Shown: positions 1 through 8,377 of the stretch, one piece after another
Numbering within the stretch: position 1 is the first letter of the stretch
Layout: each line of letters starts with the position of its first letter
DNA from: Octadecabacter dasysiphoniae
GTDB lineage: Bacteria > Pseudomonadota > Alphaproteobacteria > Rhodobacterales > Rhodobacteraceae
DNA length: 64,000 bases
NCBI RefSeq assembly: GCF_021532615.1
Contig: NZ_JAKGAQ010000004.1
Span: 186,001-250,000 of the forward strand
Direction of reading: 5' to 3'
Notes under the pieces: model-generated
The model's input: the letters and a program-made list of their open reading frames with translations, nothing else
What the model was told of the DNA's origin: nothing
Database searches by the model: none
Translations under genes and position numbers: made by a program

Positions 1-630
1 GGTCGTGTCGTCCACGCTGCGCGCGATGCCGCCCAGAAACTGTGTGAGATACCGCAGCGTGCGGTCATCGTTGGGATCTTCGAGCGCCATTGCCGCTGAT
101 GTCAGATCATCGCGCAGGGCAACGGGGTCTGGCACCACGACCTCGTCCGTTAACATGCGAATGCCCTTGGGCTGACGATCTGCGGGCAGATGTTCGAGGA
201 TTTTGGATTGGAAAAATCCGATGCTGGACAAGGGTTTGGGCAAAAATCCGTCTGCACCTGCCTTGATGGATTGGCGTTCACCGTCAGGATCGCCGGAGGT
301 TCCCAACACGACCTCAACCCGCGGGCGGCCATTGGCCAATTCGCGGATCAGGTCAACGCCGGACCCGTCGGGCAGGCCGATATCGATGATCACGACGGAC
401 GGGCGATACACCGCGAGATGTTTGTTGGCGTGAAACAGGCTATCGGCGCGCCGGATGCGGGCACCGGATCGCAGGCACAAAAGGCGCATCGCTTCTGATG
501 CGAAACGACTGTCTTCCACGACCAGAACCGTAAGCCCAAGCAGGGGGCGTGCGCTGGTCGGTGGGCGGGTCTGCATAAAGTCGTCCAGGCTGTCCATGTC
601 GTCCCCCGATTTGGTTGCAATTTTAGTCAT
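1..630 (-). CDS. Response-regulator receiver protein (3' end outside the window)
   Basis: The frame is open from an ATG at 630 to the window edge, so the C-terminus is missing. Residues about 33-150 form a CheY-like receiver domain: acidic pair E39-D40, phosphoacceptor D83 in 'VVIIDIGLPDGSG', switch residues T111/S112 and the conserved lysine K132 in 'FLPKPL'. No DNA-binding or enzymatic output domain is visible after it in the 210 codons present, so it is either a stand-alone receiver or the output lies beyond the edge. A second in-frame ATG at 597 is a possible start. It is divergent from mce. The partner kinase cannot be deduced here. Confidence 0.85.
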   Translation of the reverse strand, partial: MTKIATKSGDDMDSLDDFMQTRPPTSARPLLGLTVLVVEDSRFASEAMRLLCLRSGARIRRADSLFHANKHLAVYRPSVVIIDIGLPDGSGVDLIRELANGRPRVEVVLGTSGDPDGERQSIKAGADGFLPKPLSSIGFFQSKILEHLPADRQPKGIRMLTDEVVVPDPVALRDDLTSAAMALEDPNDDRTLRYLTQFLGGIARSVDDTT

Positions 631-752
631 TAGACGGGAGCGTGATGAATCTAAGGTTAATGGCGCGCAAGAAAGTGGCCGCGACATGATGGACATTGTG
701 CGCGCGCCCACCATATCCGATAAGGCGGGCAACACATGCTGGAGGACACAAA

Positions 753-1151
753 ATGATTGGACGTTTGAACCACGTGGCCCTTGCGGTGCCGGATCTTGAG
801 GCCGCTTGCGCGCAATATGCGTCGGCTTTGGGTGCAAAAGTGGGCGAACCGCAGGACGAACCCGATCACGGCGTCACGGTCGTTTTTATCGAGCTTCCCA
901 ACACCAAAATCGAGTTTCTTTATCCTCTTGGTGACAACAGCCCCATCAAGGGATTCCTTGAAAAGAACCCGTCGGGCGGCATTCACCACATCTGTTATGA
1001 GGTCGATGACATCGAAGTCGCGCGCGACAAATTGCTTGGCGAAGGGGCACGGGTTTTGGGTGACATCAAGATCGGTGCACACAATAAGCCGGTTCTGTTC
1101 CTTCATCCCAAGGATTTTAATGGCTGCCTGATCGAGTTGGAGCAAGTCTAA
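753..1151 (+). CDS. mce: Methylmalonyl-CoA epimerase
   Basis: The 132-aa protein belongs to the vicinal-oxygen-chelate fold. Enzymes of this family interconvert (S)- and (R)-methylmalonyl-CoA, linking propionyl-CoA carboxylase to methylmalonyl-CoA mutase. Visible are the N-terminal 'LNHVALAVPDLEAA' with a metal-ligand histidine at residue 7, the central 'GGIHHICYEVDD' and the C-terminal glutamate in 'GCLIELEQV', at the usual family length. The start is the ATG at 753, preceded at 7 bases by GGAGG; a longer upstream reading has no such site. Its stop overlaps the next ATG by one base (TAATG), so the two are coupled. It fits with meaB and prpE elsewhere in the window. Confidence 0.93.
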   Translation: MIGRLNHVALAVPDLEAACAQYASALGAKVGEPQDEPDHGVTVVFIELPNTKIEFLYPLGDNSPIKGFLEKNPSGGIHHICYEVDDIEVARDKLLGEGARVLGDIKIGAHNKPVLFLHPKDFNGCLIELEQV

Positions 1152-1447
1152 TGGGTATTACATCTGCCATTGTTTTGTTCGCCGTTGTTTGGTTCATGAC
1201 GTTTTTCATCGTGCTTCCGTTGCAGTTGAAAACCCAAGGTGAGGCAGGCGAGGTCGTGCCCGGAACCCATAAATCTGCCCCCGCGAATGCTGATGTGGGC
1301 CGCAAGGCGCGCATCACGACCTATTGGGCGATCCCGATTTGGGCGGTTCTGGCGTTTGTCATTCTGTCGGGCTGGATCAGCGTGCGTGACATCGATTGGT
1401 TTGATCGTATGTCCACGCCCACATCCATTCAGGACACATCCAACTGA
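1151..1447 (+). CDS. DUF1467 family small membrane protein
   Basis: This 98-aa protein has two predicted membrane helices, near residues 4-26 and 56-78, joined by a polar loop containing 'KTQGEAGEVVPGTHKSAPA'. That architecture is typical of DUF1467, which in many alphaproteobacteria follows the methylmalonyl-CoA epimerase gene. It starts on the last base of the mce stop codon, so it is very likely translated from the same transcript. No function is established. Its 3' end overlaps the convergent nuclease-family gene by 19 bases. Confidence 0.88.
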   Translation: MGITSAIVLFAVVWFMTFFIVLPLQLKTQGEAGEVVPGTHKSAPANADVGRKARITTYWAIPIWAVLAFVILSGWISVRDIDWFDRMSTPTSIQDTSN

Positions 1448-2463
1448 ACCCAAAGCGGGCGGTGATCGGATAAATGATAATTCACGTGTTTGCGAAAGGC
1501 GGAGGCGCGTTTCTTGTCGCTGTCGATGGATGACAGTTTTTGCCAAAGCCCCGCAAACACCGCATTGTCAAAATCAAACACGGCATAATCCATGATCTTG
1601 CCTTGCAGGCGATCCGGGGCAAACGCCATCTGGTCATAGGTGTTTTTGCCCGACAGGTTGGACCCGCCGACGCGGGACGCATATTTCAACGGCTTCATCC
1701 CGTATTCAATCAACGCGCTATAGCTTGCCTGAAGCGGCGTCATGCTGGGGACATTCATATCCCCCAACAGAATGATATCCTGATCATAGGTCGTGGATTT
1801 TTCTGATCGTTTGTCCGCCCAAGCGGCCAGCGCGTGAATCTCCATCACACGGCGGGCGTATTTGGTTTGCTTTTCCAGATTGGTCGGATTGCCGCCATCC
1901 CCCCAATACAAATGGCAATTGGCCAATGTAAAATCGAGCATCCCACAGGCAAATGATCCGATGAACGGATTGCGATCATAGGGTTCAAATTCAAGGTCTT
2001 TGAACGTCTTGGATTTCGGCACGCGGCGGTAGGTGTAATTTACGGTGACATCGCGTTTGGGGAAATCCCGCGCCCGCAAGGCAATTTCGCCGAACAACTG
2101 TTTGGGCGTCACGCGGTCGCGATCAAACACAAAGGCCAGGCGTTCGTAGTTGCCCGCCGTATCCGACATGATGAAATCCCACGACGGGCCCAATTCATCG
2201 ACCAGATCCGCGAGGGGGTGCCAGTTCTCGTTGACCTCTTGCACGGCGATCAGATCAAAGCGGCGGCACATATGCGCCAGCAGTTTGATCGCGTTGTCGC
2301 TGCGTTTCTGGATGCCGAAATTGGCGATATTCCAGCAGGCCAACATCAGGGTGTCATCGCTGCGGGGCGGCACATTGCGCAGATCGAAATGCGCGTCCAG
2401 CGCGCCCATTTCATGGGTCGCGCGAAAATGAAACGCGGGGCTTGGTTTTCCGTGTGCGGGCAA
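1429..2463 (-). CDS. Endonuclease/exonuclease/phosphatase family protein
   Basis: The 344-aa protein has the metal-dependent EEP fold (DNase I/AP endonuclease/phosphodiesterase superfamily). Key motifs are 'ACWNIANFG' near residue 42, the metal-binding glutamate in 'IAVQEVNENW', 'LGDMNVP' in the middle and the terminal catalytic 'LSDHRPLWVQ'. The substrate (nucleic acid, phosphoinositide or other) cannot be told from sequence. No signal peptide is visible. The start used is TTG at 2463 because GAGG lies 7 bases upstream; an ATG at 2409 is the alternative but lacks a ribosome site. It overlaps the convergent DUF1467 gene by 19 bases. Confidence 0.82.
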   Translation of the reverse strand: MPAHGKPSPAFHFRATHEMGALDAHFDLRNVPPRSDDTLMLACWNIANFGIQKRSDNAIKLLAHMCRRFDLIAVQEVNENWHPLADLVDELGPSWDFIMSDTAGNYERLAFVFDRDRVTPKQLFGEIALRARDFPKRDVTVNYTYRRVPKSKTFKDLEFEPYDRNPFIGSFACGMLDFTLANCHLYWGDGGNPTNLEKQTKYARRVMEIHALAAWADKRSEKSTTYDQDIILLGDMNVPSMTPLQASYSALIEYGMKPLKYASRVGGSNLSGKNTYDQMAFAPDRLQGKIMDYAVFDFDNAVFAGLWQKLSSIDSDKKRASAFRKHVNYHLSDHRPLWVQLDVS

Positions 2464-2523
2464 AATAAGACCTCAAAAACAGATAAACTCTGATCTGAGC
2501 TTAGGCCACACAGCCCAATCTGG

Positions 2524-3234
2524 CTAGTCTGCGCGGGTTTTGGCGAGTCTATGGTACAAATGGGTGAACGTCGCCGCCCCAAGGATCGGGATAAACAGGT
2601 TCATAATCGGGATGGTCAACGGCAGGGCCATCAACACCCCGGCCACCCAGATTTCGCCGCTGTGTTTGCGCCGCATCGCCTTCGCGCCGACGCGACCTTC
2701 CCGGCGCATGGCCGCGATGGTGAAATATTCCCGCCCGAGCAGATAACCGTTAAGCGCGAAAAAAATCGGCACAGCAAGGAACGGCAAAAACGCGTAGGCA
2801 AACAGCGCTGCAATATTGGCGCCGATCAACACGCCAAAGAACATAACAGTGTCGCTCAGGGCTTCGACGAAGGGCACTTTGGGGGCGGGCATCAGGGTCG
2901 GGTAATGTTTGGCTTCGACGGCGTCCGCGACATCCTCAAGGAAAAAGGACGTGATCGCAGAGGCCACAGGGATCATCAGAAAGATCGACATGACGATAAT
3001 TACGCCAAGCCCGCCCCAGTTCAGCAACGACCCGATCCAGGTGACTTCGCCGACAAACGGCAGGGTCAACGGGCCGTCATCGATGTAATCCACCAACGCC
3101 AGCCAGCCCGCATAAAGCCCGACAAGCAGCGCAATTGTCAGCCCGAGGCCCAGAAACAACACGCGGCGAAAGGCGCGATCATCCATCTGCCCGAGCGCTT
3201 TGAAAAAATCGGTCAGGATCACTGGGACATCCAC
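2524..3234 (-). CDS. EI24/CysZ-like integral membrane protein
   Basis: The 236-aa protein has about four hydrophobic segments (near 28-50, 72-98, 130-165 and 196-222) and the pattern of the EI24 domain, the family that includes the sulfate permease CysZ: an amphipathic start 'ILTDFFKALGQM', the central 'ALNGYLLGREYF' and a C-terminal 'IPIMNLFIPILGAATFTHLYH'. CysZ itself imports sulfate, but many alphaproteobacterial members are uncharacterised, so transport of sulfate is only a possibility. Its start overlaps the end of the nitroreductase gene by 16 bases, so the two are probably co-translated. Confidence 0.8.
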   Translation of the reverse strand: MDVPVILTDFFKALGQMDDRAFRRVLFLGLGLTIALLVGLYAGWLALVDYIDDGPLTLPFVGEVTWIGSLLNWGGLGVIIVMSIFLMIPVASAITSFFLEDVADAVEAKHYPTLMPAPKVPFVEALSDTVMFFGVLIGANIAALFAYAFLPFLAVPIFFALNGYLLGREYFTIAAMRREGRVGAKAMRRKHSGEIWVAGVLMALPLTIPIMNLFIPILGAATFTHLYHRLAKTRAD

Positions 3235-3797
3235 GTGGTTTTCTGCGCCAGATCGGGGCGCGGGCGTTCTGGCGGGGCATTGGTTTCCGTGCCGATATGG
3301 ATCAATCCTGCGACCTTTTCATGGGCCTCAAGGTTCAGGCCTGTGCGGCAAAATTCGGCATCATGGGATGTCCAACCCGACAGCCAGTTCGCCCCCCAAC
3401 CAGCGGCAAGCGCGGCATTCAGCAGTGACAGGCAGACCGCGCCTGAGGAGTACGTCTGTTCGATCTGGGGCACTTTTTCGGATGGCACGGGGCTGTCCAC
3501 GACGACAATCGCAAGGTCCGCATCGCGGTATTGCGCGATGGCTTTGTCGATTTTGTCTGGATCAATGGACAGTGCCGCCGCGCGGGTAGGGACCATCGCC
3601 GCAAGGCGCATCAGCGCTTCCTTTTCCAACACGATGAACCGCCAAGGTTCCAGTTTGCCGTGATCGGGCGTGCGTGCGGCCGCTGTTAGCAGTGTCTTGA
3701 TCACGTCACGGTCCGGCACCGGCGTGCGCAGGGTTTTGGCGGGGCGCGAACGGCGCGACAGTAGAAATTCAAGGGCGGCGGGGTTTGGCGTTGGCAT
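3219..3797 (-). CDS. Nitroreductase family protein (YdjA-like)
   Basis: At 192 aa this is a compact FMN-dependent nitroreductase-fold enzyme. The FMN-binding 'LLSRRSRPAKTLRTPVPD' near the N-terminus, 'AARTPDHGKLEPWRFIVL' and the later 'SSGAVCLSLLNAALAAGWG' match the single-domain YdjA branch. Such enzymes reduce nitro- or quinone-like substrates with NAD(P)H; the natural substrate is unknown. The ATG at 3797 was chosen because the family begins close to it and the 51 upstream in-frame codons have no homology-like features. It lies upstream of, and overlaps by 16 bases, the EI24 gene. Confidence 0.86.
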   Translation of the reverse strand: MPTPNPAALEFLLSRRSRPAKTLRTPVPDRDVIKTLLTAAARTPDHGKLEPWRFIVLEKEALMRLAAMVPTRAAALSIDPDKIDKAIAQYRDADLAIVVVDSPVPSEKVPQIEQTYSSGAVCLSLLNAALAAGWGANWLSGWTSHDAEFCRTGLNLEAHEKVAGLIHIGTETNAPPERPRPDLAQKTTWMSQ

Positions 3798-3897
3798 GGG
3801 CGATCCTTTTGTTGGCCTAGACATAAGACTTCGCAGGCGCGGGTTCCAGTGGGCGCGCGACCTTGTTAGGTCTGGGGCAACAGCGAAAGGAAACGCC

Positions 3898-4245
3898 ATG
3901 ATTGAACGCATAGAAACTGGTGAAAGATCGTCCAAGATCGTAAAACACAACGGGGTCGCCTATCTGACGGGCCAAGTGGCCGAGGGCGACACCATCCAAG
4001 ATCAGGTGCAAACCTGTCTTGATAAGATCGATGCGTTGTTGATCAAGGCGGGATCATCGCGCGAAGATATGCTGCGGGTGACGATCTGGCTGGCTGATAT
4101 GTCCGACTTTGCGGGGCTCAACGAGGTGTGGAACGCATGGGTGCCTGCCGGCCATGCACCAACGCGGGCCTGCGGCGAGGCAAAGCTGGCGCGCCCCGAA
4201 CTGAAGGTCGAATTTATTGTAGATGCGGCATACGATGTTCGCTGA
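3898..4245 (+). CDS. RidA family protein (enamine/imine deaminase-like)
   Basis: The 115-aa protein is of the YjgF/YER057c/UK114 (RidA) family, trimeric enzymes that hydrolyse reactive enamines and imines or related intermediates. It shows 'VKHNGVAYLTGQVAEG', 'DMLRVTIWLADM' and the C-terminal 'RPELKVEFIVDAAY'. The arginine that binds the carboxylate in canonical RidA sits in 'TRACGEAKLARPELKVE'. The ATG at 3898 follows GAAAGG. It is divergent from the nitroreductase and overlaps by 32 bases the convergent RTX-Hint gene, a long tail-to-tail overlap in which both C-termini are constrained. Confidence 0.88.
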   Translation: MIERIETGERSSKIVKHNGVAYLTGQVAEGDTIQDQVQTCLDKIDALLIKAGSSREDMLRVTIWLADMSDFAGLNEVWNAWVPAGHAPTRACGEAKLARPELKVEFIVDAAYDVR

Positions 4246-5272
4246 CGGGCGGGCCGTTTGCTGCAAGGTGATCGTTTCGGCCCGCTGATCGCGGGTCTTG
4301 TTTCACCACGGCACGCGCCAATGTCATAGGCGGGCGGGGTTGGGGTATCGCATCGTGTAATTTCGGCGCGGCGGCCAACACCTGAGCGCTGAGCAGAAGC
4401 GATTCAACGGCCATGCCGTTTGCAAAAATAACCTCATGACGTGCGAACAAAAGGTTGTGGTATTCTGCCCGTCGCCGCCCGCGCATCTGGCGCATGCCTT
4501 GGCCGGAAGTCAGCCGTTTGGCGGCGATAAAGACATCACCCCCGCGCGCAGCATCATGCAGCACTATACGGTGTTGTGGTGACACGATGGTGGCCCGGAC
4601 AGGCACGCCTTGGCCCAATGCCCCGCGTTTGATCATGATCGGTTTGCCGTCATCGCAGGCCGTGGAAAAATGCAGCACCTGATGAACAATGGCGCGCACA
4701 GGTTGCGGGCCGTGATCGGCCGTGAGCACCAGATCACCTGCACAAAGGTGTTCAATGCGCACCGCACCATAGGGCGTGTCGATCATTGTACCTGCATGCA
4801 GACAGACGGGGCCGGTGCCAAATGTGAAATTGGTTGCCGATAAATCACCCTGCCGCACGTTTTCAAGAAACAGCGTCGATCCGTTGTCATATGTGATGAG
4901 AGTGCCGCCGTTGAACGGCGACATCCGGTCAAGCACATCTTGATAGGTGTTCATTTCATCCATGCGGAAATCGACGATGTCCGGTTCGTTTGGGTCGAAG
5001 TCCGTGATGGTGTCGTTGCCATCCCCGTCGCGGATCACGAAAGTATCGCTTGGCGATCCGGACCCCGCGGCCATCGTATCATTGCCGCGTCCGCCAACGA
5101 TGACGTCATCCCCGCCGCCGCCCGTTATGGAATCGTCGCCATCCCCGCCATACAACGTGTCATTGCCAGACCCGCCATTGATGGAATCGTTGCCATCAAA
5201 CCCTTTGATGGTGTCGCTGCCATTGGTGCCTGTCAGCGTATTGTTGGTGTTGTCGCCATCGATTTCAGCCAT
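4214..5272 (-). CDS. RTX-repeat protein with Hint (Hedgehog/intein-like) domain
   Basis: The 352-aa protein has two parts. Residues about 10-75 are glycine/aspartate nonapeptide repeats of the calcium-binding RTX type ('GGSGNDTLYGGDGDDS', 'GGRGNDTM'), followed by a 'SDTFVIRDGDGNDTITDF' module. Residues about 157-300 form a Hint domain beginning at the conserved 'CLHAGTMIDTPYG', with 'AGDLVLTADHG', 'SPQHRIVL' and 'ARHEVIFANGMAVESLL'. Such proteins are frequent in Rhodobacterales. RTX repeats suggest type I secretion and Ca2+-dependent folding, while the Hint domain suggests self-cleavage. No extein follows the Hint domain, so splicing is unlikely. No secretion ATPase is nearby. Confidence 0.87.
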   Translation of the reverse strand: MAEIDGDNTNNTLTGTNGSDTIKGFDGNDSINGGSGNDTLYGGDGDDSITGGGGDDVIVGGRGNDTMAAGSGSPSDTFVIRDGDGNDTITDFDPNEPDIVDFRMDEMNTYQDVLDRMSPFNGGTLITYDNGSTLFLENVRQGDLSATNFTFGTGPVCLHAGTMIDTPYGAVRIEHLCAGDLVLTADHGPQPVRAIVHQVLHFSTACDDGKPIMIKRGALGQGVPVRATIVSPQHRIVLHDAARGGDVFIAAKRLTSGQGMRQMRGRRRAEYHNLLFARHEVIFANGMAVESLLLSAQVLAAAPKLHDAIPQPRPPMTLARAVVKQDPRSAGRNDHLAANGPPVSEHRMPHLQ

Positions 5273-5335
5273 GCGGCCCCCATTGTCTTTGGGGGCGATC
5301 TACGCGCAAATTATTTCATCTTGGTAAACCGCGCC

Positions 5336-6439
5336 CTAAAGAGCATCCGCCATTTCGCCGATCCATCCTTCCAGAAACCGATCAAACGCGGCTGCGGGCT
5401 GGCGCAGGGGAAAGACATCGCCAAACGGGTCGGGGGCGGTGATTTTGCTGCCGGACATTTCCGCAAGCACATGATGGCCGCAAAACGGAACGTAGACTTC
5501 GGAATAGCCGCCCTCATGGGCCATCATCAAACGGCTATTGCAGATGTCAGCGGCCAGCGTTTTGACCTGTCGGGTCATGATCTGGAACGTTTCTGCGGTG
5601 GCCAGCATCCGCCCCAAGGGGTCAATCGCGGCGGCGTCATATCCGCATGCAATAACAATAACATCGGGGTTGAAGGCGCGGATTTGGGGCAGGACGATCC
5701 GTTCCATCGTTGCCAGATATCCGACATGCCCCGTCCCCGGCGGCAGCGGAATGTTGAGGTTAAAGCCCGCGCCCTTTCCCGTGCCCCGATCCGCGAAATC
5801 GCCGGTGTCCATTGGATAGTTGCGGTCTTGGTGCATCGAAATCGTCAGCACGTCGGGATCATCGTAAAAGATCGCTTCGGTGCCGTTGCCGTGGTGCACA
5901 TCCCAATCCAGCACGACAACGCGTTCTGTCAGCTTCTTGGCACGGGCGGATTGGATCGCCAGCGCGAGGTTGGCAAACAGACAAAACCCGTTGGGGTAAT
6001 CGGGCAGGCAGTGATGGCCCGGCGGGCGGGACAGGGCGTAGGCGTTGGTGTGCGTGCCGTTCAGAACCGACCCGAGCGCTGCGATAGACAGGCCAGCAGA
6101 TTGCGCCGCCATTTCATATCCGCCGGGGCCGAACGGCGTGCGGCGGCCCAATTCACCGCCCCCCGCATCGGACGTGGATTTGAATGTGTCCAGATAGGAC
6201 GCAGGGTGGACGCGCAGCAGATCGTCGGTGGGGGCGGCAGGTGCGTGGCACAGATCAAGATCGCGGGCCAATCCGGTGACATCCATCAGGTTCATCAAGC
6301 GGCGTTTGCTTTCGGGGCTTTCGGGCAAACCACCTGACGCCATAGGCTGTACCAGACCACCCACAGGCAACATGCCCGCGTAATTGCCGCCACCGTGCCA
6401 GAAACACTGCTCGTCCCAGAAAAAACCTGTCTTGGTCAT
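5336..6439 (-). CDS. Class II histone deacetylase-like amidohydrolase
   Basis: The 367-aa protein is a zinc-dependent arginase/deacetylase-fold enzyme of the HDAC/acetylpolyamine amidohydrolase group. Motifs: 'SRPPGHHCLPDYPNGFC' (catalytic His pair), 'LDWDVHHGNGTEAIFYDD' (zinc Asp and His) and 'IACGYDAAAIDPLGRM' (second zinc Asp). In bacteria these enzymes deacetylate small acetylamines such as polyamines, or lysines; the substrate here is unknown. The ATG at 6439 overlaps the stop of the upstream 79-aa gene (ATGA), so the two are coupled. Confidence 0.92.
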   Translation of the reverse strand: MTKTGFFWDEQCFWHGGGNYAGMLPVGGLVQPMASGGLPESPESKRRLMNLMDVTGLARDLDLCHAPAAPTDDLLRVHPASYLDTFKSTSDAGGGELGRRTPFGPGGYEMAAQSAGLSIAALGSVLNGTHTNAYALSRPPGHHCLPDYPNGFCLFANLALAIQSARAKKLTERVVVLDWDVHHGNGTEAIFYDDPDVLTISMHQDRNYPMDTGDFADRGTGKGAGFNLNIPLPPGTGHVGYLATMERIVLPQIRAFNPDVIVIACGYDAAAIDPLGRMLATAETFQIMTRQVKTLAADICNSRLMMAHEGGYSEVYVPFCGHHVLAEMSGSKITAPDPFGDVFPLRQPAAAFDRFLEGWIGEMADAL

Positions 6440-6675
6440 GCGTCATCCTTTTTCAAACGGTAGGACCCTTCGGGCAGGTTCAGCGCCATTTGCAGATCGC
6501 GCAGCTGCGACATCGACATTGTCACCGACACCGGCATATCGGTGCGTGTGTCGATCTGGGTCAGGGTGACGCAATCCTCGAACGCGGAAATGACCACGTC
6601 TTCGCGCAACGGGGTGTCGCCATCGTCCACCAATGTGACAACCGTCGCGTCAAACTCGTGTTCAATGGTAAACAT
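6436..6675 (-). CDS. Conserved hypothetical protein, 79 aa
   Basis: This is a small acidic cytosolic protein ('EHEFDATVVTLVDDGDTPLR', ending 'NLPEGSYRLKKDDA') with no signal peptide or membrane segment and no family I can name. It is probably real: it sits between the methyltransferase-like gene (3-base gap) and the deacetylase gene (4-base ATGA overlap) on the same strand, and its frame fills the space exactly. Coupling with the deacetylase suggests it may accompany or modulate that enzyme, which is inference only. Confidence 0.75.
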   Translation of the reverse strand: MFTIEHEFDATVVTLVDDGDTPLREDVVISAFEDCVTLTQIDTRTDMPVSVTMSMSQLRDLQMALNLPEGSYRLKKDDA

Positions 6676-6678
6676 GGG

Positions 6679-7500
6679 TCAGCCTTTGTGATGGACGGCA
6701 AACACGATCGCCCCGGCTGTTTGCACGATATAGGGGGTGAAATCGGTGGAAATCATATGCGTGGCGGCTTCCCAGACAGGGATAGCGGCCGCATGGATAT
6801 CTTCGCAGATGTACCAGCCGCCTTTTGCCAGCTTGGGCAGCGCAAAGGCCAATGTCGCAAGGTTGGCATGGGCAGAATGAAGGCCATCATCAATGATCAG
6901 ATCCAGCTGTGCGGGCAAATGCGTGGCCAGATCGGTCAGGGTTTCGACCGATGTCTGATCGACGAAAAATGTTGAAATGCGGTCTTCTGTGAACAGGATG
7001 CGTTTATCATAATCAGCCCCATAGACATGGGCGTTTGGCAGAAATTCGCGAAACGCGCGCAAGGATGCGCCGGGTTGTCCGCGTTTGCCCATGTGGGACA
7101 CGACGTCGGTGTTGTTCGTGCCCATCCCGATTTCAAGGATGGCGCTTGCCTTTTCAGGGGCTTGCAGCGCGTGGGCCAGGAGCAAGTGATAGTTGTGTTT
7201 GCGGGCTTTTTCGGACCCATGTTCTGTCAGCATATTGCCCAAAATTTCGCTGCGGGCGCGGGTTGCTTCGTCTTTGATGAAGCTTTCGACATTCACATGC
7301 TGAACCGTCTGGCCCGAGCTCAACGCTGCCAGATCGGCAAAGCGCGGAACGATATCGTTGATGCCTTGCAACGTCAGGTCGCGCGGGAATTTCGACGGGC
7401 CGGTGCTGTTGGCCGCATACATCGGAAAGTCTAGGAACGTGGTCCAACGTTCGGCGAAGTTCGTACGAATGGACCGTTTGATATGGCGTCTGGTTTTCAT
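6679..7500 (-). CDS. Class I SAM-dependent methyltransferase-like protein
   Basis: In this 273-aa protein a Rossmann-type SAM-binding signature appears near residue 120 ('SAILEIGMGTNNTDVV'), followed by 'ANAHVYGADYDKRILF'-like strand 2 and the acidic 'LDLIIDDGLHSAHANLATL' typical of methyltransferases acting on sugars or surface glycans. The C-terminal part carries 'KLAKGGWYICEDIH'. The acceptor is unknown. The ATG at 7500 begins a basic N-terminus ('MKTRRHIKRSIRTNFAER'). It heads the small operon with the 79-aa gene and the deacetylase. Confidence 0.78.
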   Translation of the reverse strand: MKTRRHIKRSIRTNFAERWTTFLDFPMYAANSTGPSKFPRDLTLQGINDIVPRFADLAALSSGQTVQHVNVESFIKDEATRARSEILGNMLTEHGSEKARKHNYHLLLAHALQAPEKASAILEIGMGTNNTDVVSHMGKRGQPGASLRAFREFLPNAHVYGADYDKRILFTEDRISTFFVDQTSVETLTDLATHLPAQLDLIIDDGLHSAHANLATLAFALPKLAKGGWYICEDIHAAAIPVWEAATHMISTDFTPYIVQTAGAIVFAVHHKG

Positions 7501-7651
7501 GGGAAGCTTCTTGGTTTTGGGTTACCTTTTATCCGTTCTGACATATCTTTGCCGTTACGGGAACAATCGTTTGTCATCCCCATAGACCCGCAGGTTGATT
7601 GCGCTAACCTTTGTGAATATGTTTGTGCAAGCCCAACGAAAGAAGCCAGCA

Positions 7652-8377
7652 ATGCGTTTAATGATTTTGACCTGTGTTGCGGCCTTAACGCTGGCAGGAT
7701 GTGATGCGGTGGTGACGCCGCAATCAGACACATCGACGTCAGCCCCCGTGCCAGCATCCAGCCCTGTGGCCGAAATTCCGCGCGAACAACGGGCCATGGC
7801 GCGGGCGTTTGTGGCTGTTGTGGATCGTCTTGAACCCGTGGCCGAACGCGAATGCCGCCGCCGCTCACCGGGGTTGAACTGTGATTTTCGGATTGTGGTG
7901 GATGACCGCCCCCGCCAGCCTGCCAACGCATTCCAAACGGTGGATGAAACGGGGCGCCCGATCATCGCCTTTACAATTGCGCTGATTGCAGACGCCCGAA
8001 ATGCCGATGAAATCGCATTCGTTATGGCGCATGAGGCCGCGCACCACATTGAAAACCATCTTGCCCAGCAGCGTCGCAATGCAACGCTGGGGGCCGTCGT
8101 GTTTGGCCAGCTGGCAGGTGTAACGGGTGGGGGCAGTGATGCGGTGCGCACCGCTCAAGAACTGGGGGCCGCCGTTGGTGCGCGCACCTATTCCAAAGAT
8201 TTCGAGCTTGAGGCAGACCGCCTTGGCACCATCATCGCCGCACGCGCCGGATATGACCCCGTGCGCGGTGCGGAGTTCTTTTTCCGTGTGCCCGATCCGG
8301 GTGATCGTTTCCTTGGCACCCATCCGCCCAATGCGGAACGGGTGGACATTGTGCGCCGCACGGCCGCCGGCCTTTAG
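7652..8377 (+). CDS. M48 family metalloprotease, lipoprotein
   Basis: The 241-aa protein starts with a lipoprotein signal peptide (lipobox 'LAGC', cysteine near residue 17), so it is probably anchored in the periplasm. The zinc-protease core has 'MAHEAAHHIENH' (HExxH) and the third ligand in 'FELEADRLGT'; 'GTHPPNAERVDIV' near the end is typical of the M48 family. It may act in envelope quality control like other small M48 lipoproteins (inference). The ATG at 7652 is preferred over one at 7595 because it gives a proper signal peptide. It overlaps the convergent small membrane-protein gene by 4 bases. Confidence 0.88.
   Translation: MRLMILTCVAALTLAGCDAVVTPQSDTSTSAPVPASSPVAEIPREQRAMARAFVAVVDRLEPVAERECRRRSPGLNCDFRIVVDDRPRQPANAFQTVDETGRPIIAFTIALIADARNADEIAFVMAHEAAHHIENHLAQQRRNATLGAVVFGQLAGVTGGGSDAVRTAQELGAAVGARTYSKDFELEADRLGTIIAARAGYDPVRGAEFFFRVPDPGDRFLGTHPPNAERVDIVRRTAAGL

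Noticed and set aside
2551..3663. Long + strand frame opposite the EI24 and nitroreductase genes
   Set aside because: It is His/Gln/Arg-rich, typical of the complement of GC-rich genes, and both minus-strand genes have clear family motifs.
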